Shown here in pieces: positions 31,000 to 44,035 of a DNA stretch of 64,000 nt. The stretch spans positions 162,363,609-162,427,608 of the forward strand of contig OZ024929.1 in the NCBI GenBank assembly GCA_964017235.1, read 5' to 3'. How positions within the stretch are numbered: position 1 is the stretch's first letter; every line of letters starts with the position of its first letter. The position numbers were made by a program, and so were the translations under genes. Source of the DNA: Sabellastarte sp. h YS-2021. Taxonomy: Eukaryota > Annelida > Polychaeta > Sabellida > Sabellidae. The notes under the pieces are model-generated. The model searched no databases. It worked only from the letters and a program-made list of their open reading frames with translations, and had not been told where the DNA came from.

Positions 31000-31885
31000 T
31001 TACCCGACAGCCCATGGTGTCCGGATGGGCGGGCGGGCGGGCAGGTGGCGGGAAAAAGTTTGTCCAGACTGTATCTCACAAACCGTAAGGTGTAGGGAGT
31101 TGGTACTTGGTAGGGACATTCGTAAGGATGTGTAGGTGTGCAACGTCATGGTCTGACCCTGATTTGACCTTTGACCTTCCCGCAGAGACCTTCAGTTTGA
31201 AGATCTTGTCCAAGCTATATCTCGGGAACCGTAAGGTGTAGGAAGTTGATACTTGGTAGGAACATTGGTTAGGGGATGTAGGTGTGCAACGTCATGGTCT
31301 GACCTTGATTTGACCCTTGACCTGGGCGTAGTGACCTTGACCTATAAAATCTGGTCTGGGCTATATCTCGGAAACCGTAAGGTGTAGGAAGTTGATACTT
31401 GGAAGGGACATTGGTTAGGGGGTGTAGGTGTGCAACGTCATGGCGTGACCTTGATTTGACCTTGCCGTAGTGACCTTGACCTATAAAATCTTGTCCGGGC
31501 TATATCTTGGAAACCGTAAGGTGTAGGAAGTTGATACTTGGTAGGGGCTTTGGCTAGGGTGTGTAGATGTAAACATCATCAAGTTGATAGTTGGTAGGGA
31601 CATTGCTTAGGGGTTGTAGGTGTGCATCATAATTTTTAGTTTACTGATTAATGCTGTCGTCTTGCTATTGAATTGTCTTGTTTTAATACTTTAGCTTTAC
31701 ACACATTTTCTTTCACTTAGATGTTATTTTCTCTGCGTAAACATCATTTAGACCTTTTTGTAGCTGACACTGCTCTGAAAGTATCCCGATCTTTGTACTG
31801 TTTCACTACTTCCATATCTCATGGTGTTGAAAACTATTTCCCCCGGCTGTGGGGTACGGGCATCTCTGATGCTATTTTTAGTTTT
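31000..31885 (+). mobile_element. GGTCA-rich tandem element, copy 1
   Basis: Starts ACCCGACAGCCCATGGTGTC with a GGGCGG microrepeat. About four units follow with TATATCTCGGAAACCGTAAG, GTGTAGGAAGTTGATACTTGG, TAGGGACATTGGTTAGG, GTGCAACGTCATGG and TTGACCTTGCCGTAGTGACC. It ends with a unique segment containing CACTGCTCTGAAAGTATCCC, ATATCTCATGGTGTTGAAAA and GGTACGGGCATCTCTGATGC. The same beginning and end occur at 40131-43440 and, inverted, at 60290-62075. Confidence 0.75.
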
Positions 31886-32439
31886 TTTACTCATAGCAGC
31901 AGAATAATCCTTGGCCATGCATAAGTTCACAAGAACCGCAAATAATAGCCTTCAAAAGGAGTTCAAAAATTTTAGAAAATCAAGCCATCTAATCGATATT
32001 ACGTGGAAATATTGGAATTAAAATGACTGTTTCACTGTTTTAGAGTATTGTAAGATTTTGATCAATGACAAAAACTTAACAAAAAATATTTCAATCATTT
32101 CATGTTTTTGAATACTTAGACAAAAGGGTGCTTCGCACATTCACAAAAATGAGAAAAGAAACAGTAATGGACACGTAAACCCTTTTAAACCATTCTAAAA
32201 TTTGTGTAACATAACTTACGTTTCTGTTTCTCTGAATGTGAAACAGCCTTAAATTGCAAACAAAAGTCTTAGAGTGATTTTGAATGCATTTACTTTCACA
32301 GCTCTCACAGCATGATGACCAGCCTTTAAGAAACTGTGGCCTTAAGATAAGTTATTCTTTTGTTTAATGGTCAACTTTCACTGATTGTAGTAAAGTTTTA
32401 TAATGTGCTAAAGTTTATGTCTTTACTGTTTCTTCACAG
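31886..32439. other. Intronic sequence, nothing recognised
   Basis: AT-rich non-coding stretch leading to a clear splice acceptor (TTTCTTCACAG) at 32439. Confidence 0.4.
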
Positions 32440-35400
32440 GGACGTCATATTGTACCGCACATGAGATATGAATTGGATCAATCTGCTAGGTAAGTTAATG
32501 TAACATTAACAAGAGTTGATTAGGTTTTTGACATCTGGCTAAAACTGTGTAATCACACCAGTTTTTAGGAAATATGAAATTTTCAAAAACAACAGTTTTT
32601 CCAAAAAAATTGTCAGTTTTAAGATAAAGTATAACACAAGTTCCAGTGCTGATTAAATTTGCTGCCCTAGTTACTTAGATATGCTTTTTTATCCAGGTAA
32701 ATTGAAAAAAAGAGTATTGCTGAGTTAGTCAACTCAGGTGTGCAATGTGATTCAATAAATATGGAAAAGTATTTCAAACAAGTACAAATATATTTTGAAA
32801 AATTGCAATACATTAACAAAAGAAACACCATGAAATACAAATAAGAATGTATTTAATAAAATAAGTTTTTGGTATAAAATAAAATAGACATATAAAATAC
32901 ATAAAAATGTGGTTGTTATAAATCATAAATGAAAGAACAGTATTATAGAGAAATAAAGATGTCCAAGATGAAAGTAATTAAGCATCCCGCGAGGTACGCT
33001 TGTTTGTATATAGGACGGTAGGAGAAGCGACTCCACCGGATCCACAATTTAATTTTTCACAATAGCTTTCGCAGCCATAAGGCGGATTCTTTTCATATTT
33101 GGCAGGTGTATGCAGTAGCCCTGGTAAATTTTTCTGAATATGCTGCAATGACATTTTCACCAATCAGAGAGGTCACATGGCCAAAAATGCGTTTTTTGGA
33201 AGGGTATCCTTGTCTGGATGATAACTTGCGAAGCATTTTATCTATCCACCTGAAATTTAGCAAATACCTTCCTCGTATAAAGATCTGGGTGACATTAAAT
33301 TTTGGCATGGATAGATTAAGAAATGACTGACTTATTAAGCGTCCTGCGAGGGACGCTTGTTTGTATGTGGGAGAAGTGACTCCGTCGGATCCGCTGGATT
33401 CGCATTTTCTTTTTGCAATAGCTTCGCAGCCATAAGGTGGATTCTCTTCATATTTGGTAAGTGTATGGGAAAAATTTCTGAATATGGTGTCAAGACATTT
33501 CAACCAATCAGAGAAGTCACATGACCAAAAACATGTTTTTCAAAAGGGTGTGCTTGTCCAGATGATAACTTAATGAGCGTTTTAGCTATTCACATGAAAG
33601 TTGGCAAGTAGGTTCGTTATATATATGTCTGGCAGTCGTTAACTGTTGGAAGTGATCCAATACAAAATGGCCGACTTATTAACGATTAACTAAACATCAT
33701 GATTTGCGGAAAATGCAAATACACATTTATCTCGGAAACAGAGCGAGATAGAGCAATTTCGACGAAACTTTTGACCCACAGGGTATTTGTAGAGTCCACT
33801 GGCGACTTTTCCCAAAATTGTTTTCCCGCCAGTTTTGGCGGCCATCTTGAATTTCTGCCTTAAACGCAAAAACGTGTTTATCTCGGAAACGGAGCGAGAT
33901 AGAGCGATTTCGTCAAAATTTTTGACCCATAGGGTATCTGCAGGGTCTACTGGCAACTTTTCACACAAATCATTTTCCCGCCACTTTTGGCGGCCATCTT
34001 GAATTTCTGCGTAAAACGCAAAAAAAAAATAAATAAATAAACAAAGCAGATTCATGTATGAATCCTTGCATTTTGTCATAAATGGAAAAACATATTGAAC
34101 ACAGGAAGATGGTCATTTTTACAAACTCATTAATACTCATTGGGACGCTTTGTTTTTGCTGTGCAAAAACAATTTCTTTTTCTCTTGCGAAGCAATGCTC
34201 TAGTTGATGATTAATTAAGCATTAACAATTTTCTTAACGAGTAAAACACAAAACTGCTTGTATCTCCTTCACCGTGTGATTTCGTCGAAATTTTTAACCC
34301 ACAGGGTATATAAGCAAACTACTCTCTCCAATTTTCCCAAAATTTTCTCCTCCCCAAAAATGGGGGGGGGGTCATATTCAATTTTCGAATTTTTGACAAA
34401 AAAATGCAAAATGCAAAATTGGAAATATAGGCTCATAAGGGACACATAGAACAATACTGATATATGAGTACTTTTTGAAACCATTTTCTTCATAAAATAA
34501 AAATTTACTGGTGGGATTTCGGAAAAATTTTTGACCCACAGGGTATCTGTGAAGACTAGTCTTTCCAAGTTTCAACAAATATTCACTTGCCAAAAATGGC
34601 AGCCATTTTTAATTTTAGAATTTTTTTCAAAAATGCAAAACACAATCGCTCGATGAAATATTTTACCCATACGGTGCCTCTTCTGAGTAGCTGATCCAGT
34701 TTTCAAAAATTTTCTGTCCTGCCAAAAATGCGGCCATTTTGAATTTTTTTTCAAAAATGCAAAACACAAAAGTGCTTGTATCTGAAAAACCGTGCTAGAT
34801 GGAGCGATTTCGGCAAAATTTTTGACCCACAGGTTATGTATGAAGACTAGCCTTTCAAAGTTTCAACAAATATTTCACTTGCGAAAAAAAATGGTGGCCA
34901 TTTTGAATTTCCGAATTTTTCGCACAAAACACAAAAATATTTGTATCTCAAAAAACGTGCCAGATAGAGCAATTTCGACAAAATTTTGACCCATATTTCA
35001 CTTGCCAAAAATGGCGGCCATTTTGAATTTTCTAATTTTTTTCAAAAATGCAAAACACAAAAATGCTTGTATCTCGAAAACCATGCTAGATAGAGCAATT
35101 TCGACAAAAATTTTGGCCCATAGGGTAACTATGCTGAGTAGCTGATCCAATTTTCAAAAAAATTTTGTCCCACCAAAAATGGCGGCTATTTTGAATTTTT
35201 CGCAAAGATTGCAAAACACAAAAATGCTTGTATCTCAAAAACCGTGCTAGATGGAGCAATTTCAACAACATTTTTGATCCGTAGGATAACTCTTCTGAGT
35301 AGCTGACACAATTTTCAAAAATTTGTGTCCCACAAAAAATGGCAGCCATTTTGAATTTTCGAATTTTTCGCAAAAATTGTGAAACACAAAAATGGTTGTA

Positions 35401-38400
35401 TCTCGAAAACCGTGCCAGATAGAGCGAATTCGACAAACTTTTTTGACCCACATGGCATCTGTGAAGACTAGCCTTTCCAAGTTTCAACGAATATTTCACA
35501 CACCAAACATGGCGGCCATTTCTTTGGGTATGTAAGCAAACTACTCTACCCAATTTTCAAAAAAAATTTACCCTTCCCAAAAATGGGGGTCATTGTCAAT
35601 TTTAAAATTTGTGACAAAAAGTGCAAAACACCAAATTGCCTCTGTCTCTTTAACCATGCGAGATTGAGCTATATAGATTGAGCTGGCTTTGTTGAGCTAT
35701 AAGCAGAAGTTTCTTACATGATTAAGCTGCCATTATTTCTCCTTTTAGGGACGCTTTGTTTTTGCCATGCAAAAACAATCGCTTTGTTTTGCAAGCGATC
35801 CTCTAGTTTTTAACCCCAGCCTTTATAGTTGTCCCCTGCGCCGTCCGTGCGGCGTCGGTGGCTGGCATAAAGCTTGTGGGTGTTCCACAGCCTAAACCCC
35901 TACACGGATTTTCACCAAATTTTCAGGGGATGTTCACCCCAAGAGGATCTAGAGCTGATTAGGTTTTGGGGGATATCCAGTAACAACTGTTGCCATGGCA
36001 ACACTTTTAAGATTTTCAAGTCTTTAACGTCTGTGGGTATTCCACAGACTAAACCTGTGAACGGATTTTCACCAAATTTCACCAAATTCTGGGTATGTTT
36101 ACCTTAAGAGGATCTAGAGCTGATTACATTTTGGGGTGTATCCGGTAACAACTGTTGCCATGACAACACTTTTAAGATTTTCAAGTCTTAAAGTTTGTGG
36201 GTGTTCCACAGACTAAACCCCAGCACGGATTTTCACCAAATTTTCAGGGTATGTTTATCTTAAGAGGATCTCTTAATCCAGTAATATCTGTTGCCATGGC
36301 AACACTTTTGAGATTTTCAAGTCTTAAACTTTGTGGGTGTTCCACAGACTAAACCCCTGCATGGATTTTCACCAAATTTTCAAGGTATGTTTACTGCAAG
36401 AGGATCTAGGGCTGATTAGGTTTTGGGGGGGTATCCGGTAACAACTGTTACCATGGCAACACTTTTAAGATTTTCAAGTCTCAAAATTTGTGGGTGTTCC
36501 ACAGACTAAACTCATGCACGGATTTTCCATGGCTGCACTTTTAAGATTTTCGGGTCTTAAAGATTGTGGGTGTTCCACAGCCTCAACCCCTGCATGGATT
36601 TTCACCAAATTTTCAGGATATGTTTACCCCAAGTGGATCTAGAACTGATTAGGTTTTGAGGGGTATCCAGCTACCACTGTTGCCATGGGCACACTTTTAA
36701 GATTTTCAGGTCTTAAACTTTGTGGTTGTTCCACAGCCTAAACCCATGCATGGATTGCATGTAACCAACCCACCTATTAGATTGATGTGTCTGACGTCCA
36801 TCTGTCTGACCATCCACATTTTCGTTCACGGACTCTAACTCGAAAACGCTTTGTCCAATCAAATTCAAACTTGACAGGGAGATAGATCACCATCACAGCT
36901 AGGTTCCTTTTGAAATTGGTGTAATTCTGTCCGTTTGTTTGTCCGTTTTTTGTCCGTTTGTCTGCCCCTCAACATTTCCGTTTCCGGACTCTGACTTGAA
37001 AACGCTTTGTCCAATCTAAGGCAGACTTAAAAGGGAGATAGATCAGCATCATAGCTAGGTTCCTTTCGAAATTGGTGTAATTCCGTCTGTTCGTTTGTCC
37101 ATTTTTTGTCCATTTTTCTTTCAACATTTCCGTTTCCGGACTCTAACTCGAAAACGCTTTGTCCAATCGAATTCAAACTTGACAGGGAGATAGATCACCA
37201 TCATAGCTAGGTTCCTTTCGAAATTGGTGTAATTCTGTCTGTTCGTTTGTCAATTTTTTGTCCGTTTGTCTGTCCATCAACATTTCCGTTTCCGGACTCT
37301 AACGTGAAAACACTTTGTCATATTGAATTCAAACTTGACAGGGAGATGGATCACCATCATAGCTAGGTTCCTTTCAAAATTGATTTAATTCTGTTTGTCC
37401 GTTTTTTGTCCGTTTGTCTGTCCGTCAACATTTCCGTTTCCGGACTCTAACTCTAAAAGGCTTTGTCCAATCGAATTCAAACTTGACAGGGAGATGGATC
37501 ACCATCATAGCTAGGTTCCTTTCAAAATTGGTGTAATTCAGTCCGTTCGTTTGTCTGTTTTTTGTCCGTTTGTCCGTCAACATTTCCGTTTCTGGACTCT
37601 AACTCAAAAACTCTTTGTCCAATCGAATTCAAACTTGACAGGGAGATAGATAACCATCATACCTAAGTTGCTTTCGAAATTGGTGTAATTCCGTCTGTTC
37701 ATTTGTCTGTCCGTCAACATTTCCGTTTCTGGATTCTAACTCAAAAACGCTTTATCCAATCAAATTCAAACTTGACAGGAAGATAGATCACCATCATAGC
37801 TAAGTTCCTTTCAAAATTGGTGTAATTCCATCCGTTCGTTTGTCCGGTTATAGCATAGATACAGTTATGTAACCCAGGTTACAAGTTTTACATTTCTTAG
37901 CACATCTAACACATTTACCTTAACTGGGTGACCTAACATTTCTTCCCTTGTTTCTAAATTTAATTACAGCAGTCGCTAACCTTATTGCTGCCTGCACAAC
38001 CCACCTTTTGGGACATTTCTGACCGTCTTGTTGTGTTATAAATTTCCAGCTGCATATGGTGGGAGAGTTTGTTTTAACCTTTGTTTTTCCAAATATAAGG
38101 AACCCACCAGAAAGTGTGTAAAAGTTGACCACAAAAAACAAATTTCCAAGTCTGAGCCATTTAATGTCTTTTAATCTAAATAAACTTGATTCAGCAAAAT
38201 CAATGGGCTGACAATTTTGACCTCAAACTACAAAAAAAGCATGTAGTATTTAAGGTACTCTGAAGCCTTAATCACTATCCTGGTGTAGTTTGTTTCAGGA
38301 CCCAGCTACCTCCAGTTATGAAACCATCAGTGAACCATCTTTTGTCCAAAAATGACTATCATGAACGAGATGGCCGCCGTCTAGTGGAAAGACCACAGGA

Positions 38401-39296
38401 ATTATTCTCTGCAGAATCTGGCAACGTAAAGCGAATTACTTCTGGAGAAGATGTTCCACCAATGTAAGCTGATGTATATAGTGTAGGGGTGAACCTGGGC
38501 GATAAATGAAGTGGGTTCAAAATGTGGCTGAGTAATGTATGGAAAACAGTGTAGAAATTTCCCCTCCAAATAGTCATATTTGAATCTAAATGTATCAATA
38601 TTTATATACACAATGTTATGTACAAGTCCTTGTGAAATATGTGAGGAGTAGGACTACTCACCTGCAAAGTGATGAACATTACCTCAACCCATGTCTGTTG
38701 TGATAAAGCTGGTAGTTGCATGCTTGAAGTCCAGTGTAGAATCTCAGTGAACTAGTATGCGCCGTTTTCCTCTGTCCCCTCAATTTCCCGCAATGATATG
38801 CCTGTACTGTGTTCTGTAAGTAGCATTAAAAACCAGGTATAATTAAGTGACCATATAGACAACATAGCTTTGTACACAATTTGAAAGTTGTATGTAGGTT
38901 TAGAGGTGGTGACTGATTTTAAGCATTGGTTAACTTAACACATGTGCATATTTTGACATACCAGTAAATAAGCCATATATGTCTGATGTTACATTGGTGA
39001 TAATAAACAACTGAACTGTTGAACTGGAAATGCATAAAGGTTACAAAACATGTCAATTTGCTTTTGCATCATAAAACTGAAAAATGACTATTTAACCTGA
39101 CAAGGAAATCCAACATTTGTAAAATGTTTTAAAGAAGGCTCTCCTGGAAATGTTGATGTCATAAATTCTTATTATCACTTTCAGATATTGATTAAATACT
39201 TTTTTCAGTTTTTTTCTTGTTATTTATTTCAGCACAGAGACCCAGCCTTCAAAATCATTTAAAAGACCAGTACCTGGGTTTGGGCAAACTTTTTAA
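32440..39296 (+). CDS. Host gene, last three coding exons; protein not recognised
   Basis: Three exons join in one open frame by splice consensus and phase. Exon A is 32440-32489 (acceptor TTTCTTCACAG, donor GTAAGT; 50 bp, codes GRHIVPHMRYELDQSA). Exon B is 38299-38463 (acceptor TTTGTTTCAG, donor GTAAGC; codes TQLPPVMKPSVNHLLS, then ERDGRRLVERPQELFS). Exon C is 39233-39296 (acceptor TTTATTTCAG; codes TETQPSKSFKRPVPGFGQTF, stop TAA 39294-39296). Phases agree: AG|G and AT|C codons are split across the introns. The 5' exons lie outside the window or were not recognised. The tail is basic and hydrophilic with no known domain; I do not recognise the family. The first intron (5.8 kb) is filled with repeat elements. 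Confidence 0.8.
32976..34203 (+). mobile_element. Repeat element(s) with AAGCGTCC..GGGACGCTT hairpin 5' end and CTCTAG 3' end
   Basis: Two starts are seen, at 32976 (diverged) and about 33336 (AAGCGTCCTGCGAGGGACGC, a hairpin), each followed by TTGTTTGTAT, GAAG(C/T)GACTCC and AATAGCTT(T)CGCAGCCATAAG. A short GGCGGCCATCTTGAATTTCTGC array lies at 33700-34030. The 3' end (34139-34203) reads GGGACGCTTTGTTTTTGC, then GCAAAAACAA and ends CTCTAG before TT. The ORFs at 33093-33503 and 33690-34079 are repeat by-products. Confidence 0.65.
34240..35813 (+). mobile_element. Related element with GGCGGCCATTTTGAATTTTC array and hairpin-CTAG end
   Basis: About nine diverged units have TGTATCTC.AAAACCGTGC(T/C)AGAT, GAGCGATTTCG, TTTTGACCCACAGGGTA and AAAAATGGCGGCCATTTTGAA. 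The 3' end (35749-35813) carries GGGACGCTTTGTTTTTGCC, a perfect 7-bp stem ATCGCTT...AAGCGAT and CCTCTAG before TTTT. Sits in the first visible intron of the host gene. Confidence 0.7.
35814..36760 (+). repeat. ~150-bp tandem repeat 'GTGGGTGTTCCACAGACTAAACC'
   Basis: Begins AACCCCAGCCTTTATAGTTG with a CGCCGTCCGTGCGGCG hairpin. About six units follow with GTGGGTGTTCCACAG, CACGGATTTTCACCAAATTT, GGATCTAGAGCTGATTAGG, GGTAACAACTGTTGCCATGG and CACTTTTAAGATTTTCAAG. No coding capacity. Confidence 0.85.
36763..37885 (+). repeat. ~150-bp tandem repeat 'ACTCGAAAACGCTTTGTCCAATCG' with TGTAACC ends
   Basis: About seven units have CATTTCCGTTTCCGGACTCT, AACTCGAAAACGCTTTGTCC, TTCAAACTTGACAGGGAGAT, ATCATAGCTAGGTTCCTTTC and GGTGTAATTCCGTCCGTTCG. 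The block starts TGTAACCAACCC and ends with CCCAGGTTACA, giving short inverted ends. Confidence 0.85.
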
Positions 39297-39589
39297 AGAC
39301 CCCTGTGAACTTTTTGTGGATATTACTTCTGACGAGTGTGAATGTTAATTGTGTGACTGTTTTAGACAATATGAAACCGTCTATCATACAAGCTTGAAGC
39401 TACAGTATGTATTAGAATGTTGCAGAATAATTGAAATTACAAAGAGATGGAAAAGTAAATGTAATAATTGACACACTATAACAGTTATGTTTTTGTTTTT
39501 GAAAAAATGTTGATTGGCCCATTGTGTAACAGTTTCCATCCAGCTTTGTCCAGTGCTAGAAAGATTGTGTCAGAGTCTGAAGTTTACTG

Positions 39590-39595
39590 AATAAA
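39590..39595 (+). terminator. Polyadenylation signal of the plus-strand host gene
   Basis: AATAAA about 295 bp after the TAA stop, followed by a T/GT-rich stretch. It gives a short 3'UTR of roughly 310 bp. Confidence 0.6.
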
Positions 39596-39609
39596 ACTGG
39601 TATTATGTA

Positions 39610-40130
39610 AATATTATTAAATGAATTTATTCATTCTTTTTGACTTTGCATTTCTTTAATATCTGGTACACAGTGTAATGTCATCTACTCAATTTCACAC
39701 TTTTATCAGAGGTTAATCTATGTTTCATTACCATGTAAGGTGCATAAAGAAAAATCCCTATTCCTAAGTGATGTGGATATTGGAAATGCAGGAGTAGTGC
39801 AAAGTACTATTGGAAGTACTTACTACTTCCATTGATATTGCTGTGACTTAAGACCTTTCAAATAGTGACCTTGACCTTTAGAATCTTTACTGGGCTACAT
39901 CTGGAAAAATGTATTTTGTAGTACTGCGATGATGTTTGAAAATATTTGGTTATTCACTTGATGAGTGCTTTGCAAACAAAGTCTGTTTGTTTCAAGAACC
40001 TCAAATTTGAAGTTCTTGAAACATTTAGATATCACCAACATGACACAAAAGATGCTCTTTTGCCATGTTTTATATAAGAATGTGGTAAATTTATTCAAAA
40101 TATCTGGATGATCTGTTTTTACTATATTTT
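39610..40130. other. No gene seen
   Basis: AT-rich intergenic sequence between the host gene's polyadenylation signal and the next repeat element. Confidence 0.4.
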
Positions 40131-43100
40131 TACCCCACAGCCCTTAAGGGCTGTCAGGGTATTGTTTTCACCCATGATGCCCGGATGGGCGGCCGGGCGG
40201 CGGGAAAATGTTCGTCCTGGCTGTATCTCAGAAACCGTAACGTGTAGGAAGTTGATACTTGGTAGGGACATTGGTTAGGATGTGTAGGTGTGCAACATCA
40301 TGGTCTGACCTTGATTTGACCTTGCCGTAGTGACCTTGAGTTTGAAAATCTTGTCCGTAAGGTGTAGGGGTTGTAGGTGTGCAATGTCATGGTCTGACCG
40401 TGATTTGACCTTTGACCTTGCCGTAGTGACCTTGACCTATAAAATCTTGTCCGGGCTATATCTCGGAAACCGTAAGGTGTAGAAGTTAATACTTGGTAGG
40501 GACATTGGTTAGGGGGTGTAGGTGTGCAGCATCATGGTTTGACCTTGCCGTAGTGACCTTGACATGAAATCTTGTCTGGGCTATATCTCGGAAACCGTAA
40601 GGTGTAGAAGTTAATACTTGGTAGGGACATTGGTTAGGGGGTGTAGGTGTGCAGCATCATGGTTTGACCTTGCCGTAGTGACCTTGACATGAAATCTTGT
40701 CCGTGCTATATCTCAGAAACCGTAAGGTGTAGGAAGTTGATGCTTGGTAGGGACATTATTTAGGGGTTGTAGGTGTGCAGCATCATGGTGTGACCTTGAT
40801 TTGACCTTTGACCTTGTCATAGTGACCTTGACCTTTAATATCTTGTTGCACCTTTGGGTCTGTCTTTTTTAGAATTCATTAAGAATTCAAACCCCAAAAG
40901 CAACCCAAAAATTTGGGGCACATGATTTCCCATAAGTTGTCTTCAGATCCAAACCTCTACAACCTATAATAAGGAGATATACCACATTCAACCTTCCAGG
41001 AGAGCTCCAAGGTTAAATCTGACATCACCAAAAGATTCGGGGCACATGATTTCCTATAAGTTGTCTTCAGATCCAAAACCTCCACGAGTAATAGTAAGGG
41101 AGATATAGGCCATTAATGGTATCAAGGACCACATTCGACCTTGAAGGAGGGATCTAGGGTCAAATCTGACCCCACCCCACCAAAAGATTCGAGGCACATG
41201 ACTTCCTATAAGTTGTCTTCACATCCAAAACCTCTATAACCAATAATAGGGGAGATATAGTCCATCATAGGTATCAAGTACCACATTCGACTTTGTAGGG
41301 GGGTTCTAAGGTCAAATCTGACCCCACCAAAAAATTTGGGGCATATGATTTCCTATAGGTTGTCTTCACATCCAAAACCTCTACGACCAATAACAAAGGA
41401 GATATAGGCCATTATAGGTATGAAGAACCACATTTGACCTTGAAGGCAGGGTCCAAGGTCAAATCTAAAACCAGCAAAAGATTTGGGGCACATGATTTCC
41501 TATAAGTTGTCTGCACATCCAAAACCTCTACAAACAATAATAAGGGAGATGTAGGCTCCTTTAAGTTTGGTCACCTCAGATTTTCAAATTCATTGTCATA
41601 GGAACCAACCCAATTGAACAAACTGGACCAAAATGTTAGCCAGGCAAGATTTCATAGCAGGGAAGATATCTTGAAACCTTGGTAAGGATAGGTACAACAG
41701 TTTTCCAGCTGTTTTCCAAGTGATTTACTCAATGGTGAACTGTCAAAGTAGCTGTTACTCAGTTATCTATGGACCTACAGCTCTGAAAATTTGCCATGAC
41801 AGAGTACAGTTAAAAGTACATGAACGACATATTTGACAAAAAACCTCTAAATTTAATAGGTTTGCAAATATAAGTGATTTACTCAATGGTGAACTGTCAA
41901 GGTAGCTATTACACAGTGAGCTATGGACCTACAGCTCAGAAATTTGCCATGACACTGTGCATCAAAAAGTAGCTGAACAACATATTTGACAAAATTATTG
42001 TAACTAACAGTTATGAAGAAAAATATCATTTACTCATTTTGGTCATGGTTAAAAATTGAATATAGCTATTACTCACGTAGCTATTGAGACAGACCTCTGA
42101 AAAAGTTACCACCTTGTAGGCATAGAGAAAGTAGCTGAACAACATATTTTACCAAAATGTAAATGCAATCATTTTTTGAGTTATAAGCACTTTACTCAAA
42201 GTAGCTGCCAGTGCTATTAGTCACTTAGCTATGGACCTATGCCATACATAATCTGTCCAGCGGGCCATCTAGAGATAATCAATGTGAGCCAGTAAGTTAT
42301 ACAACCAATAATAAAGGAGGTATATAGCCTCACGGTCTTATATAGGCATATATATGCAGTAAAAGGTACCATTTTGAGTCATTTTAGCAGGTGTGTATTG
42401 GTATGTGAAGTGTGTTCAAAGGACATGAGAGAATTTTTGTAAAATTTTATAAGGAATTAAGACAAATGGACTAAATAAATTTCACACATGGTTAAAAATA
42501 ATATACCAGAAATAGAATGGCATAAATATTTTATGGCTTTGAATAAAGGTAAAAGCTATATTTATGTTATAAAAATCTGATAAAACTGGTACATTTAAAT
42601 GGCTCAGTGCGCTGAAGTGGAACAGTGGTGCATAAGTACGGTTTCAACAGGTGGTTCAATGAGTGGACTTCTAATGTGCTGTGTGGTGTAAAAACTCTTT
42701 CTGTAGTCCAGACCAAAGCTTAATGAATAGATGGATGCACATAATTGAAAGTATTCTGTATTTGGCTAATGTGAAACCTGGTAAAATTGAAAGTGTCATT
42801 AATAGAATAAAGAAAGACTGGAGAAAAGTTTTTGCAAGATATTTCCCATTGTGATCTAGTGTCTGGTAATATTGGAGCTGACACCAATATTGATAAAGTA
42901 TATGAGGCTTCAAATTGTAATTAATAGGTCGATGCATATAATAGAAGCTATGCTATAACATGTAAACAGTATTGTGCTACCCTTTTAACCTGGTATAATT
43001 GAAAGTGATAATAACAAGATAAAAACTGAAAGGATTTATTTATTTGGGGTTTTACATAGCTTTCAACACTGTACAGGTCATGTCACGATGGGGACAGCTA

Positions 43101-43440
43101 TTCGCTAGTTAATAAATTTTACAGCTTCATAATTTTTAGTTTACTGAATTGTGTTGTTTTAATACTTAATCTTTACATGCATTTTCTTTTTCTTAGATAT
43201 TATTTTCTCTACTTAAACCTTTTTTTTGACACTGATACTGCTCTGAAAGTACCCCGATCTTTAATCTTTACATGCATTTTCTTTTTCTTCGATATTATTT
43301 TCTCTACTTAAACATTTTTTGGACACTGATACTTGGCTGAAAGTACCCCGATCTGTGTAATATTTCACTACTTCTGTATCTCATGGTGTTGAAAACTGTT
43401 TCCCCAGACTGTGGGGTACGGGCATCTCTGATGCTATTTT
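40131..43440 (+). mobile_element. GGTCA-rich tandem element, copy 2 (long)
   Basis: The 5' end has the perfect 18-bp palindrome ACAGCCCTTAAGGGCTGT followed by GGGTATTGTTTTCACCCATG. About five units of the ATCTCGGAAACCGTAAGGTG type follow. A second array with period ~149 bp covers 40900-41560 (GGGGCACATGATTTCCTATA, AAAACCTCTA, CCACATTCGACCTTG), then units with GGTGAACTGTCAAGGTAGCT (41720-42240). The unique 3' segment is duplicated in part (43140-43330) and ends GGTACGGGCATCTCTGATGC. Whether this is one element or several adjacent ones is uncertain. No gene. Confidence 0.6.
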
Positions 43441-44035
43441 CTATAGCTACAACATGGTGAGTAACTTGGTAGTCTATCCCAATAGCTAAGTGAGTGATAA
43501 CTACTTTCTGATTTTTCAGTACCTTCCATAATGACTAAAGTCACTTGTAACTTGAAAACTATTGCATTTAGAGAATATTGTAGGAATATGTTATTCACCT
43601 ACTTTTGGGTCAGCTATAGCATAGTAAAATTGCAGAGCTGAAGCTCATTGCATAGCTGAGCAATAGCTAATTTGAGATTCTCATTGTTGAGTAAATCAGT
43701 TGTTACTCAAAAACTATTGCATTTAGAGAATTTTGCATAAACATGTTATTCACCTACTATTGGGTCAGCTATAACATAGTAAAATTGCAGACCTGTAGCT
43801 CATGGCATGGTTGAGCAATAGCTTCTTTCAGGTTCTCACTGTTGAGTAAATCAGTTGTAACTCGAAAACTATTGCATTTAGAGAATTTTGTTTAAATATG
43901 TTATTCACCTACTTTTGGGACAGCTATAACAGTAAACTTGTAGACCTGTAGCTCATGGCATAGCTGAGCAATAGCTTTTTTGAGGTTCTCACTGTTGAAT
44001 AAATGAGTTGTAACTTGAAAACTATTGCATTAAAA
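43441..44035 (+). repeat. ~137-bp tandem repeat 'ACTTGAAAACTATTGCATTTAGAG'
   Basis: About four units have GTTATTCACCTACTTTTGGG, CAGCTATAACATAGTAAA, GCATAGCTGAGCAATAGC and TTCTCACTGTTGAGTAAAT. It is related in layout to the 133-bp satellite. Confidence 0.8.
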
